DNA of 60,000 nucleotides from NCBI GenBank assembly GCA_030704615.1, contig CM060731.1:6884001-6944000 (forward strand), in the 5' to 3' direction. The notes beneath the pieces are model-generated. The model had not been told where the DNA came from and ran no database searches. It saw only the letters and a program-made list of their open reading frames with translations. This DNA is from Takakia lepidozioides (taxonomy: Eukaryota > Streptophyta > Takakiopsida > Takakiales > Takakiaceae). This document shows positions 36,417-46,780 of this stretch, piece by piece. Numbering within the stretch: the first letter of the stretch is position 1; every line of letters begins with the position of its first letter. The position numbers were made by a program, and so were the translations under genes.

Positions 36417-37360
36417 TTATTCTGAATCTGAAACATATTCGTCACCCTCTGAATCACTTTGCTCAACTGGAATAGCAGTTGGTTGCACAAATGCCGCTTG
36501 AATGGTAGCCAACATAGCCAGGTCTTCTTTATTTAGAGCCGTGGGATCATCTAATGACCTAGGTATTGGCTGATCTGATAAGGTAGACGTCGATTGACAC
36601 GCCACTCATGACCACATGCCTCTCTATCTACTGTGAACTGTGCCTTCTTTGTTGCATACTTTTTGTCACAAAATGGCAACAAGAATGACACATGTTAGCA
36701 ATGAAGTATTGCATTACTTAGCAAAAAATACCTAGCATGAATGATACTTTGAAAACCACTGTTTCAAACCACTGGAGGAGTGAGCAGAATGACTTGTAAA
36801 TGAACATGCTCTTCCAACAAGTCACTCACTCAGACATTCCGTTACTACAACATTGGTTATAATCAGGATGAACCACTGACATTTGTGACTTTGTGGGTGG
36901 TTTGATTACACTGGTGACAGTCAGAATTGAAATAGAACTTGATATGAATAAGGTGCAATAAAAAGAAGTACTCACTGCGCCCAAGGAGCCATGACATTGG
37001 TATTGTTCAGCACATACAAAATTTGTGCTACATCTCTCCCAGCTCTAGTCATGTCCTGCTTTTTGCCGACACCTTGAAGACCTCGTCCTCAACCCCTTCC
37101 TCCGCATTTGCATCCCAAGTCCGCTGTTGAGTTGCAATAAATGATTGCATATACTCAATCATGAACCCCATGGCCTCATCCAGAACATACCCTGCAGCCG
37201 TACTCCCTTCTGGCTTTGCTAATGTATCCGATCTTTCATGTAACGCTCCATGGGATACATCCACCGTGAAGACACCGGATGAACAGTTTTGTTTATCTCC
37301 ACGGACTACATCTATGTGCTCACTTGTAACCACTAAAATGAATTTTTTTTTAAAAATCAA
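36417..37360 (-). pseudogene. Minus-strand gene next to the left end of element B
   Basis: Two coding-like segments. The upstream one (about 37346-37049) follows a TTTTAG acceptor and encodes VTSEHIDVVRGDKQ ... GYVLDEAMGFMIEYMQSF ... RTWDANAEEGVEDEVF. It then continues in another frame as GVGKKQDMTRAGRDVAQILY ... NVMAPWAQ to about 36977. The downstream one (36605-36417) encodes MACQSTSTLSDQPIPRSLDD and ends with an acidic SDSEGDEYVSDSE tail. No family is recognised. Its position beside the subterminal repeats suggests a transposon accessory (TNPA-like) protein, but that is inference from position only. Confidence 0.4.
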
Positions 37361-37379
37361 AGTGCAAAAGATTTAAAAA

Positions 37380-37790
37380 AAACACATCGGCTGGTAAGTG
37401 CATAGTGTGTCACTCTGGTGGTTCAGGGTTCAAACCCGCTGCATGACTCCATGTGTGGGATTGTTTGTGACGACGGTATGTCTGGGCGTTGATCCTCCTG
37501 TAGGTCTCATGGCCCATAAATGAAAGGGGGTTAATTTTTCCCCCTCCTCAAGGGCCTGAGGTTTCCATTAAAAAAAAATTAAAAAATTAAAAAACAAAAA
37601 GCTGCTTATAGGGTTTGTGAAAAGGTTAAAAAACTTAAAAAGTTGCCTATCACGTATGTACAATATATACATACTTTTGGGGGGAAATGTCAAATGTGTG
37701 CATATAGCGTACTGGTAAGGGCTCTTCCTGCGTGTCGCGGGGTCGCGGGTTCAAATTCCTCGAGTTGTTTTTTTTCCCCCTCATGCACTA
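37380..37790 (+). mobile_element. tRNA-derived SINE and SINE-like remnant
   Basis: At 37690-37775 a box A (TAGCGTACTGGTAAGG) is followed after about 35 bases by a box B (GGGTTCAAATTCC) and then a T-run, the layout of a tRNA-derived SINE. A second box-B-like GGGTTCAAACCC lies at 37426-37437 in similar surroundings. Neither resembles the SINE family at 1545 and 16896. Confidence 0.5.
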
Positions 37791-37799
37791 AGCCCCACT

Positions 37800-38460
37800 A
37801 AGCCCCACTTAGCCCTATCGTTGTTGTGCACACCAAGTCCTCGTGCAGGTTGGTCTTAGCAGGTCGCGTTTCAATCTATGCTCGCTCAGCTGCACCGTGG
37901 TGGTTCTCATGGACAATCCGACATTACCTGACTACAGACACAAGCAGCACACACAAGAGGTCCGTTTGGGTTCATGGTCTATCAAATCCTCCGTGGGTCA
38001 TGACACAAGGTTGACGACAATGTGGTTAGGGCACCTTCTTCTTCGACCTATTTCAGCCTGTTTTGCCCTCCCATCAGACTCCGCCCTGAATTTGCAGCAC
38101 GGAGCAAAGCTCGCATGAGTTTTTTACGATCCTTCATTATGGTGGGACAATCGCAATCGCAAGGTGTGGCTTTTTCTTAATGTAGGATGTGAAGAAGTTT
38201 GTCCGTCCTGCAAATGTGGGCTTTTGGCTCCTGTTAGTACCATGATTTGGTATTCTTCCTGATGTTTACAAGGTTCTTGGGAGAGTCAGCTTGGTCTTAG
38301 CAGGTCGTGTTTCAATCTCTGCTCGCTTAGCTGCACCATGGTGGTTCTCATGGACCAATGCGATGTTTTTTTTTTCCCCTCAAGTACTAAGCCCCACTAA
38401 GCCCTATCGCTGTTGCGCACTTAAGTCCTCGCTGATGTTTACAAGGTTCTTGGGAGAGTC
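37800..38460 (+). repeat. Duplicated captured-gene fragment with a WWDNR-type motif
   Basis: GGTCTTAGCAGGTCGYGTTTC-TCGCT..GCTGCACC-TGGTGGTTCTCATGGAC occurs at 37850 and again at 38291. Between them, 38107-38165 encodes a degraded match to the WHEFF...WWDNRNRK motif seen better at 47950. The segments look like pieces of one host gene duplicated inside the transposon. Confidence 0.45.
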
Positions 38461-41370
38461 AGCTTGGTCCAGGGTATGCACGGCAGGGACGTGGGATGGA
38501 GGCTTTGGAGACCTATGAGCAAATGATGGGGGAAGCACATCGTGTTTGTGTGCATTTGCAATGCTTGTGCAAGCCTGGCAGCCCTGGAGAAAGGCAAGAG
38601 GTGCATGGGGATATCATCAAAGCTGGAATTGTGCCAAATGTCAATCTGAACACTGCCCTGGCAGCTTTGGAAAAGAGGAAAGAGGTCCATGGCGTCATCT
38701 TCAGAGCTGGAATTGTATCAAATGTCATTCTGAACAATACCCTGGTGAACATGTTTGCAAAATGTGGGTGCATCTAGGATGCAAAGGGAGTGTTCGACAC
38801 TATGGTTGAACGAGATGTGGTGTCGTGGAGTGCGATGCTTGCAGGGTATGCACGGCAGGGACGTGGGATGGAGGCTTTGGAGAGCTATGAGCAGATGATG
38901 GGGGAAGCACATCATGTTTGTGTGCATTTGCAATGTGCGTGCAAGCCTGGCAGCCCTGGAGAAGGGCAAGAGGTGCATAGGGATATCATCAAAGCTGGAA
39001 TTGTGCCAAATGTCAATCGAACACTGCCCTGGCAGCTTTGGAAATGGGGAAAGAGGTGCATGGCGACATCTTCATAGCTAGAATTGTACCAGATGACAAT
39101 CTGAACAATACCCTGGTGGACATGTTTGCAAAATGTGGGTGCATCTAGGATGCAAATGGAGTGTTCGACACTATGGCTGAACGACATGTGGTGTCGTGGA
39201 GTGCGATATGATGTGCTTGCAGGGTATGCACAGCAGGGATGTGGAATGGAGGCTTTGGAGAGCTATGAGCAAATGATGGGGGAAGCACATCATGTTTGTG
39301 TGCATTTGCAATGCTTGTGCAAGTCTTGCAGCCGGCTTGGAGAAGGGCAAAGAGGTGCATGGGGATGTCATCAAAGCTGGAATTGTACCAAATGTGAATC
39401 TGAGCACTGCCCTGGCAGCTCTGGAAAAGGGGAAAGAGGTCCATGGCGACATCTTCAGAGCTGGAATTGTACCAAATGTTAGTCTGAACCATACCCTGGT
39501 GGACATGTATGCGAAATGTGGGTGCATCGAGCCTGGACGAGGGCAAAGAGGTGCATGGGGTATCATCAAAGCTGGAATTGTACCAAATGTCATTATGAAC
39601 ACTGCCCTGGCAGCTCTGGAAAAAGGGGAAAGAGGTCCATGGCGACATCTTCAGAGCTGGAATTGTACCAAATGTCATTTTGAACCATACCCTGGTGGAC
39701 ATTTATGCAAAATGTGGGTGCATCGAGCCTGGACGAGGGCAAAGCGGTGCATGGGGTACCATCAAAGCTGGAATTGTACCAAATGTCATTATGAACACTG
39801 CCCTGGCAGCTTTGGAAAAAGGGGAAAGAGGTCCATGGCGACATCTTCAGAGCTGGAATTGTACCAAATGTCATTCTGAACCATACCCTGGTGGACATTT
39901 ATGCAAAATGTGGGTGCATCAAGCCTGGACAAGGGCAAAGCGGTGCGTGGGGTATCATCAAAGCTGGAATTGTACCAAATGTCATTATGAACACTGCCCT
40001 GGCAGCTCTGGAAAAAGGGGAAAGAGGTCCATGGCGACATCTTCAGAGCTGGAATTGTACCAAATGTCATTCTGAACCATACCCTGGTGGACATGTTTGC
40101 AAAATGTGGGTGCAAAGGGATCTAGGATGCAAAGGGAGTGTTCGACACTATGGCTGAACGAGATGTGGTGTCGTGGAGTGCGATGCTGGTCCAGGGTATG
40201 CACGGCAGGGACGTGGGATGGAGGCTTTGGAGATCTATGAGCAAAGGATGGGGAAGCTCATCATGTTTGTGTGCATTTGCAATTCTTGTGCAAGCCTGGC
40301 AGCCCTGGAGAAGGGCAAGAGGTGCATGGGGATATCATCAAAGCTAGAGTTGTACCAAATGTCAATCTGAACACTGCCCTGGCAGCTTTGGAAAAGGGGA
40401 AAGAGGTCCATGGGGACATCTTTAGAGTTGGAATTGTACCAGATGTCATTCTGAACAATACCCTGGTGAACATGTTTGCAAAATGTGGGTGCATCTAGGA
40501 TGCAAAGGGAGTGTTCGACACTATGGCTGAACGAGATGTGGTGTCGTGGAGTGCGATGTTTGCAGGGTATGCACGGCAGGGACGTGGGATGGAGGCTTTG
40601 GAGAGCTATGAGAAAATGATGGGGGAAGCACATCATGTTTGTGTGCATTTGCAATGCTTGTGCAAGCCTGACAGCCGGCCTGGAGAAGGGCAAGAGGTGC
40701 ATGGGGATATCATCAAAGCTGGAATTGTGCCAAATGTCAATCTAAACACTGCCCTGGCAGCTTAGGGGAAAGAGGTGCATGGCGACATCTTCAGAGTTAT
40801 TATTGTACCAGATGTCATTCTGAACAAAACCCTGGAGAACATGTTTGACAAAATGTGGGTGCATCTAGGATGCAAAGGGAGTGTTCGACACTATGGCTGA
40901 ACGAGATGTGGTGTCGTGGAGTGCGATGCTTGCATGGTATGCACGGCAGGGACGTGGGATGGAGGCTTTGGAGAGCTATGAGCAAATGATGGGGGAAGCA
41001 CATCATGTTTGTGTGCATTTGCAATGCTTGTGCAAGCCTGGCAGCCGGCCTGGAGAAGGGCAAGAGGTGCATGGGGATATCATCAAAGCTGGAATTGTGC
41101 CAAATGTCAATCTAAACACTGCCCTGGCAGCTTAGGGGAAAGAGGTCCATGGCGACATCTTCAGAGTTGGAATTGTACCAGATGTCATCCTGAACAAAAC
41201 CCTGGTGAACATGTTTGCAAAATGTGGGTGCATCTAGGATGCAAAGGGAGTGTTCGACATTATGGCTGAACGAGATGTGGTGTCGTGGAGTGCGATGCTT
41301 GCATGGTATGCACGGCAGGGACGTGGGATGGAGGCTTTGGAGAGCTATGAGCAAATGATGGGGGAAGGGG
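38460..41370 (+). pseudogene. Amplified PPR pseudogene array (about 370-bp units)
   Basis: Units anchored on GTGTTCGACACTATGGCTGA begin near 38789, 39161, 40139, 40510, 40880 and 41250 (spacing about 370, with one 978-bp gap). Each unit encodes PPR motifs of the land-plant PLS type, such as MFDTMAERDVVSWSAMLAGY, GMEALESYEQMMGEA and VEHDIIKAGIVPNV-like segments. Every main unit has a TAG stop in GCATCTAGGATGCAAA where the better copy at 42045 has GAG. PPR proteins bind organellar RNA. These copies cannot make a complete one and represent an amplified captured fragment. Confidence 0.8.
39431..40215 (+). repeat. 196-bp tandem repeat nested in the PPR array
   Basis: GGAAAGAGGTCCATGGCGAC begins at 39431, 39627, 39823 and 40019, exactly 196 bp apart. 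The copies are about 97% identical. This accounts for the 978-bp gap in the 370-bp array. High identity indicates recent expansion by unequal exchange. Confidence 0.9.
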
Positions 41371-42960
41371 GGGCACCTTCTTCAATAGCACAATGGCTAC
41401 GAGTGGGTAGATGGTCAACTAGAAACAGCAATGGCAGCAGCGCAATTGATAGAACAAGGCCCACAGCTAATGAAGGTACCTTCTTCAACATATTTCACCC
41501 TGAATTCCCCTGCTATCAGAGTCATCCCTAAGTATCCAAAAACAGGTAACAGATATGAGAAGAAGCTGTGGGATGAATACTTTTCTGACCCCAGTAACTG
41601 GTGGGACAACCGAGGCAAAAAGGTGAATGCCTGTCAGATTACAGAGTGCAGCAGATGCAATTGACCACAGGAACTAGTGTGATAAGTTGAGTTGGGTGCA
41701 ATTGCACTCTCCCTTTCCTCCATGCTTCTGTTTGCTATTCAAATGTAGGATTCCTGCCCTTAGTTTAAATTTCAGTCTGGTGCCGAGAGTGGGTAGACCC
41801 TTGAGGTCATCCATGATGTCCTCCCCCATGTCACAGACTGGAAACAAGTCCAGGGAAGTTTTCTACCTAACTTCATTTTCATCAGACAATTTTTTGGAAA
41901 CGGAATGGCTTTGGACACTACAGCCTCTAAGTCAGTAGGGTCGGGGCATTTGTTGGAACAATTCTAAAAGGAGAATGTTTGTCAGATTACCAGATGTCAT
42001 TCTGAACACTGCCCCTGCCCTGGTGGACATGTATGCCAAATGTGGGTGCATCGAGGATGCCAAGGGAGTGTTCAACACTATGGCTGAATGAGATGTGGTG
42101 TCGTGGAGTGCGATGCTTGCGGGGTATGCACAGCAGGGGTGCGGGATGGAGGCTCCAACCTATGAGCAAATGATGGGGGAAGGGGTGAAGCCCGCCGACA
42201 TAAGGTTTGTGTGTGTTTGCAGTGTGTCTGGCAGCCCTGGAAAAGGGCAAAGAGATCCCTGGTGACATGATCAAATCTGCAATTGTTCCAGATGTCATCC
42301 TGAACATTGCTCTGGTGGCCATGTATGCCAAATATGGTAGCATTGAGGATGCCAAGGGAGTGTTCAACACTATGGCTGAATGAGATGTGGTGTTGTGGAA
42401 TGTGATGTTTGCAGGGTGTGCAGAGCAGGGGCGCTATATGGGGCTTTGGAGACCTGAAAGCAAATGATGGGGGAAGGGGTGAAGTTCGACCACATCATGT
42501 TTGTGTGCGTTTGCAGTGCGTGTGCAAGCCTGGCAGCCCTGGAAAAGGGCATCGGAGGTGCATGGTTGCATCACCAAAGCTGGAAATGTACTAGATGGAT
42601 CAATAGCTACAAGAAACCTGCATGGGTAGATGGTGACTGGTCAACTAGAAGCCGCAGCAGCAGCGGCACAATGATAAACTCAGGCACAGGTAATGAAATC
42701 ACCTTCTTCAACACATTTCACCCTGTTTTTCCCTCTTATCAGAATCGGCCCTAAATTTTCAGGTTGAATTCTGTAAGTTAGCTGGTTGAGTGAGCCTTTG
42801 ATAGTTTGGAGTGACTTTGACATGGTACTGCCAATGTGACAACAGGGAAATATCCAAAAATAGGTAACAGCTGAGACGAGGAGAAGCTGTGGAATGAATA
42901 CTTTTCTGACCCCAGTCAATGGTGGGACAACCGAGGTAAGAACTTCATGAACTTAAGGCA
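41371..42960 (+). pseudogene. PPR remnants with two WWDNR (PDF-type) motif exons
   Basis: 41532-41625 encodes KYPKTGNRYEKKLWDEYF then SDPSNWWDNRGKK. 42850-42935 encodes a second copy with KLWNEYFSDPSQWWDNRG before a GTAAGA donor. This resembles the PDF motif of plant organellar single-stranded DNA-binding (OSB) proteins. Between them (41990-42570) lie PPR fragments whose motif CGCIEDAKGVFNTMAE is better preserved than in the array. Both WWDNR copies are preceded by similar GGTCAACTAGAARC and ACCTTCTTCAACAYATTTCA blocks, so the whole unit was duplicated. Stops and frame breaks are frequent. Confidence 0.65.
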
Positions 42961-43595
42961 TGAGTGGCTGATTGTTTCATTTTGAACCTGATATGCTTTG
43001 AGCCTGGTTCCGGAGATTTATCTCCAGACCTGCAATCTGCTTTTGTGATGAGTTTACAATCTGCATATATGGTGGTAAATGTTATATATCAAACCAAGGT
43101 TCTTTCCTAAATGTGAATGACCTGGAAACCTTGTTAGAAAGATGAATGGCTTACGAATTGGACTATGTATGGCTTGACCCATGGATTAAATTTCAAAGGG
43201 TTAGAACATGTGTTAGGGTTTTAATACTGAATGGATGTGGGACATTGCTAGGGCGCCAGAGCATGACATTCCATGCATTCACGCCATTGGATGCCAAACT
43301 TTTTTTGGCACGTTGGACCAAGGTTTGTATGCATTCACGAACTGCCGACCTTGCTCGTTGCCCGGTTGACCTTATTTTCCATAATTGCTAACTTTGTGGG
43401 GTGGAGGGGCTTGTGTTAGGCTACAACTGGAGGCACCTCTCCATGCAACAGCTTTCGTACTAGAGGTGAGCATGCATGCACCTGTTGGCTATCAGTTCTG
43501 TACAATGTGGCCATTTACATGTTGGGTACTTCAAACTATTAGTAGATGCATTGCTAAATGTAACTGCTAAGGGGTGTTGGGCGTGATTTTGCAGG

Positions 43596-44099
43596 CTGAG
43601 AAAGCCACTCTTGAGATTGCCACCGTCAGTGCACCAACTACGGCGCCTTCAAAGGCAACCCCCAAATATCAACCCCCTGCCACAGTGGCAGATATTCTTA
43701 TGCTACCAAAAGTACTTTGCACTTTGAGTGATTGCTTATACTGGACGGTCCTCATTATCTAGTTTTCAATGTACATGTAAGTCTTCATGGGTTGATTAAT
43801 GTGGGTTTTATGGTGGGTGTTGTGTGCAGTTTAAGTTGAAGGATAAAATCAGCCTGTATGATCCTCATTTACCACGACACAGGGCTGCTAGTGGAATTGT
43901 CACTAGTGTGCCTGGCAAAGACACATATCACTGCCGTGTTATACCTGAAGGATTGTGGCGGGTTGAGGTGAATGATATCTATATTGCCAATTGTGTCTTG
44001 CCTCACCCTAACGAGAAAGAGGTCCCACCGCAAACAATGTTGGAGGATGTCGTCGATCTGAATTGTCTTTGGCCAGAGAAGAACATGAAGAGGGCTTAG
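43596..44099 (+). pseudogene. DUF8039-like C-terminal domain of a CACTA-associated protein
   Basis: Two exon-like pieces: 43596-43710 (AEKATLEIATVSAPTTAP..., ending LMLPK before GTACTT) and 43831-44099 after a GTGTGCAG acceptor. The second encodes KDKISLYDPHLPRHRAASGI, then TSVPGKDTYHCRV, VEVNDIYIANCVLPHP and ends LNCLWPEKNMKRA. The pattern (LYDP, small-residue-rich turn, LP.P, D...WP near the C-terminus) is like the DUF8039 domain often found at the end of plant CACTA-linked ORFs. It sits just inside the right subterminal repeats. The upstream transposase core is not seen. Confidence 0.5.
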
Positions 44100-44299
44100 A
44101 TTTTGTTCGCCCGGGCATAGACATTGCTGGCAGTGAGAAGAAGGCAGGAAAGCAGTTCAGTGTTCCTAGCATGCATGTGGAGACGCCGTGTAGAAGTTAG
44201 GCTCAGACTTTTATCATGGCTGGATTTTGTTGACAGTGTTCCAACACTTAACTCTCTGGGATTCTAGTCTATTTTGTGGAGCTTGAATCCCCAATGGTA

Positions 44300-45155
44300 C
44301 TTCTTTCACTACACTAGTGGTATGTGTTCCTCTAGTCATGTTCATAATCACTTGCACATCACTGTAATAGTGGTATAATTTAAAACTGTGGGAGTAGCCA
44401 AATGCACACAATTGCCTACATTACCACTCAGATAGTGGTATAAGTAGCCATATATATATTACTGTACTAGTGGTATGAATTCCTCCAGTGGTATTCCTAA
44501 TCACTTACACACCACTCTGTTAGTAATCACTCCAATCCATAGTTCCCACTCAGAGAGACACCATGAATGACTCAAATAGCTTACACACCACTCTGTGGGT
44601 AATCATTCCAATGACCTGCTGAGAGACGTCATCCACTCACATAACCACTCTTTGAGTAATATTGTATATTCTTCGTTTTCATAGAATGACTCTATGAGTC
44701 ATTTTGTGATCACTCAACAAGTGGTTTCGGAAGTCATTGAATTTCACTCCATCCATTTCGTAGCACTGACACACGACACGTGTCCATGCTGAGAGTGTCG
44801 CCACGTGTCGACATAATCTCCAATATCATCCACGGACCACCGGCTTACACGTCTCCACTACAAAACGGAAGTGGTTACTTTACCACTCTGACACATCATA
44901 AGTGGTTGGTTTACCTCAGTGACACGTCATTGACATGTCACAGTGGTTAATTTACCACTGTGACACGTCAGATATTAGGTGGACCCGGACGTGAGTGGTT
45001 CGAACCACTGTCCTTAACCACCGGTGCCACGTAATGTCTTTTACCACTCACTTGTCCTAATGCACTGGTTCTTCATCACTCTGAGGCCAGAGTGGTTTAG
45101 TGTCTTTTACCACTCAAAATGAGTGGTTAACAGAGTGGTTATTCCGCGTTTTTCT
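44300..45155. repeat. AACCACT/AGTGGT subterminal repeats, right side
   Basis: Dense ACCACT and AGTGGT motifs, the same as at 35755-36315, run up to the right end of element B. The terminal 65 bases are the inverted counterpart of the left start. A third CACTA-like start (CACTACAAAACGG) lies at 44856 inside the array, possibly the scar of another related element. Confidence 0.75.
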
Positions 45156-45172
45156 TCTAGTGTCTTGTAGTG

Positions 45173-45265
45173 TGATTGGAGACTGGTACAGCAGACTGGT
45201 TCAGACGTCACAAGACTGGTTCAGCAGACTGGTTCAGACGACATCCCGACTGGTTCAAAGACAAA
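45173..45265 (+). repeat. Element A array, distal continuation
   Basis: Directly after the right end of B, GACTGGTACAGCAGACTGG and three further CAGACTGGTTCAGACG copies continue the array broken off at 35153. This is direct evidence that B landed in A. Confidence 0.75.
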
Positions 45266-45356
45266 CTGAAAGTCTTGTGCACATGCAATCGTACTGCAAA
45301 ATTTTTATTTATTTCATCGGGAGAATGATCGCGTAGCATTTCCTACATTTTAAACT

Positions 45357-46165
45357 CTACTTTACAACTGGTATATGGTCTGCAATCCTCCGGATTGTGG
45401 TGTATATGTGTGCTGCAGGTGTTGGGGCACCAACCCTCTTCCCTATTTTGCGCAAGACTCTGGGTCGCGTTTTCCATGCCTCAATGAAATCTCGTTTCTT
45501 TTTCAAAGTCATATTGTTGTTGTCATTTACAGGACGGAAGCTCTTTGCTGCCGTAGGGTGCAACATTCATGCAGCACTCTTGGCGAGAATATCAATAAGC
45601 CGCCCCCTACAGATTCGAAGAGAAGACAACACATGTTTCTCCGATTTGTCGTCACCAACAATGCGAAGTATGTCTGCAAATTCTTCGTCCATGGAGGATG
45701 GTACGAGGACAGGCTCCACGTCATAGGGGAAGTCATCTGTGGAAGGGCCGTCTATTGCATTTGCCAAACCGTCTTTGTCGCCGCCACTTGCATGAACCCT
45801 GAATACATTAATGGTTCCCAGCGCCGTGCCACAAGTGCGCACTATGAGTCCATCCTGCAAGTGTGGATGAAGCAACTTCATGACTCGGACTTGATGTTTG
45901 CACAAATTGCCCTTCATTGCCCATAGGCAAGTGCAAGAAGCCCATTCACATCTGGGGTTGTAAACAATGTAAGTTGTGTTTGGGTGATTGGTGCTTAGAA
46001 CATAGGCTGGTTGCCCAGGATGGAACGGAAGAGTGACATTGCAAGCTGGAATGTCACGTGCCGCAAGCACAAAATTGGACATGTACTTCTCATGTTTGTC
46101 TTTCCTTATGAATCTATGCGTCTTCAGGTGAATTGCATACCAGTAGTATGTTAGCACCAGCGCTT
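45357..46165 (-). pseudogene. SWIM zinc-finger C-terminus of a MULE-like transposase
   Basis: On the minus strand an exon starting near 46165 encodes LTYYWYAIHLKTHRFIRKD, NFVLAARDIPACNV and CEWASCTCLWAMKGNLCKH, a CxCx8CxH SWIM zinc finger, then QVRVMKLLHPHLQDGL. SWIM fingers close the C-terminus of Mutator-like (MURA-type) transposases. The frame runs to 45357 with one TGA at 45567 (AA-stop-MLHPTAAKS, fits CGA to TGA). The DDE transposase core that should lie upstream (above 46165) is missing; the DNA there is non-coding and then enters another CACTA end. The 3' end abuts the element A array. Confidence 0.65.
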
Positions 46166-46642
46166 CTTTTTTAGGCAAAATGGAGCCTAAAAGCGATAAA
46201 AAACAAAAGGGCTGCGACCCTATGTAAAATCCTGGGAAAAAAAACAAAAAATGCGCCAAAAAATAGGGGCGCGCGCACGGGTTGGTGCCAGAAAGCTACA
46301 GGGGAACATGCGTGTTGCGCCAGAAATACACGTTCCCCACAGCCCTACATCTAGCGGCTGTCGCCCCATTGCGCGATCAACGGTGGAGATCTCGCCATGG
46401 AGCACGACCTGGACCCTTGCTATTTGAAATTGAGGCTATGGTTTTTGCTGGCCATCCTTGGACTTCTTTGATTAATTATTTTAGATTTCAGATTGTGAGT
46501 GGGCTCAAATCGCCATATTGCATGCAAATGAAATAGCATTTAGCCAGTTGATTTTTAGCTAAGCATCTATGTCATCGCCATCTATGCACTTAGTCTTCAA
46601 ATTTTGTAGCCATCTACGCTTCTTAGCCAAAATGAAAAAAAA

Positions 46643-46780
46643 CACTACAAGAGATGAGCGTTTTTAGGACTACTGCATTTGCGGAGTCATAAAAACGGCA
46701 CTAGGTACACGACTACAGAACGCTGAAATGCGTTGTAGTCATAGTTTTATCACTCTGTAGTAATGGATATCACTACATGA
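46643..46780. mobile_element. Left end of a third CACTA element (C)
   Basis: CACTACAAGAGATGAGCG follows an A-run at 46634-46642 and is itself followed by subterminal GACTAC/GTAGTC motifs (46669, 46701, 46732, 46759). The partner end is not seen in the window. It may carry the PPR fragments at 47.1-48.0 kb. Confidence 0.6.

Larger units (their letters stand above)
35154..45172. mobile_element. Element B: composite CACTA transposon inserted in element A
   Basis: The left end reads CACTACAGCAAATGGGG (35154) and the right end reads CTTGTAGTG (to 45172), the inverted form of CACTACAAG. The flanks are TG on both sides (35152-35153 and 45173-45174), a possible 2-bp target duplication; removing B rejoins the CAGACTG array. 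Beyond the first 7-8 bases the two ends differ. The left end has GCGACG-type palindromes and the right end has AACCACT motifs. A second internal left end at about 35737 (GAAGAAAAACATGGAATAAC) matches the right end (GAAGAAAAACGCGGAATAAC). B is therefore probably two CACTA elements, one inside the other, or a rearranged one. Confidence 0.7.

Noticed and set aside
38513-40702. Long minus-strand ORFs across the PPR array
   Set aside because: They are antisense shadows of the tandem repeats; the plus strand carries the PPR motifs.
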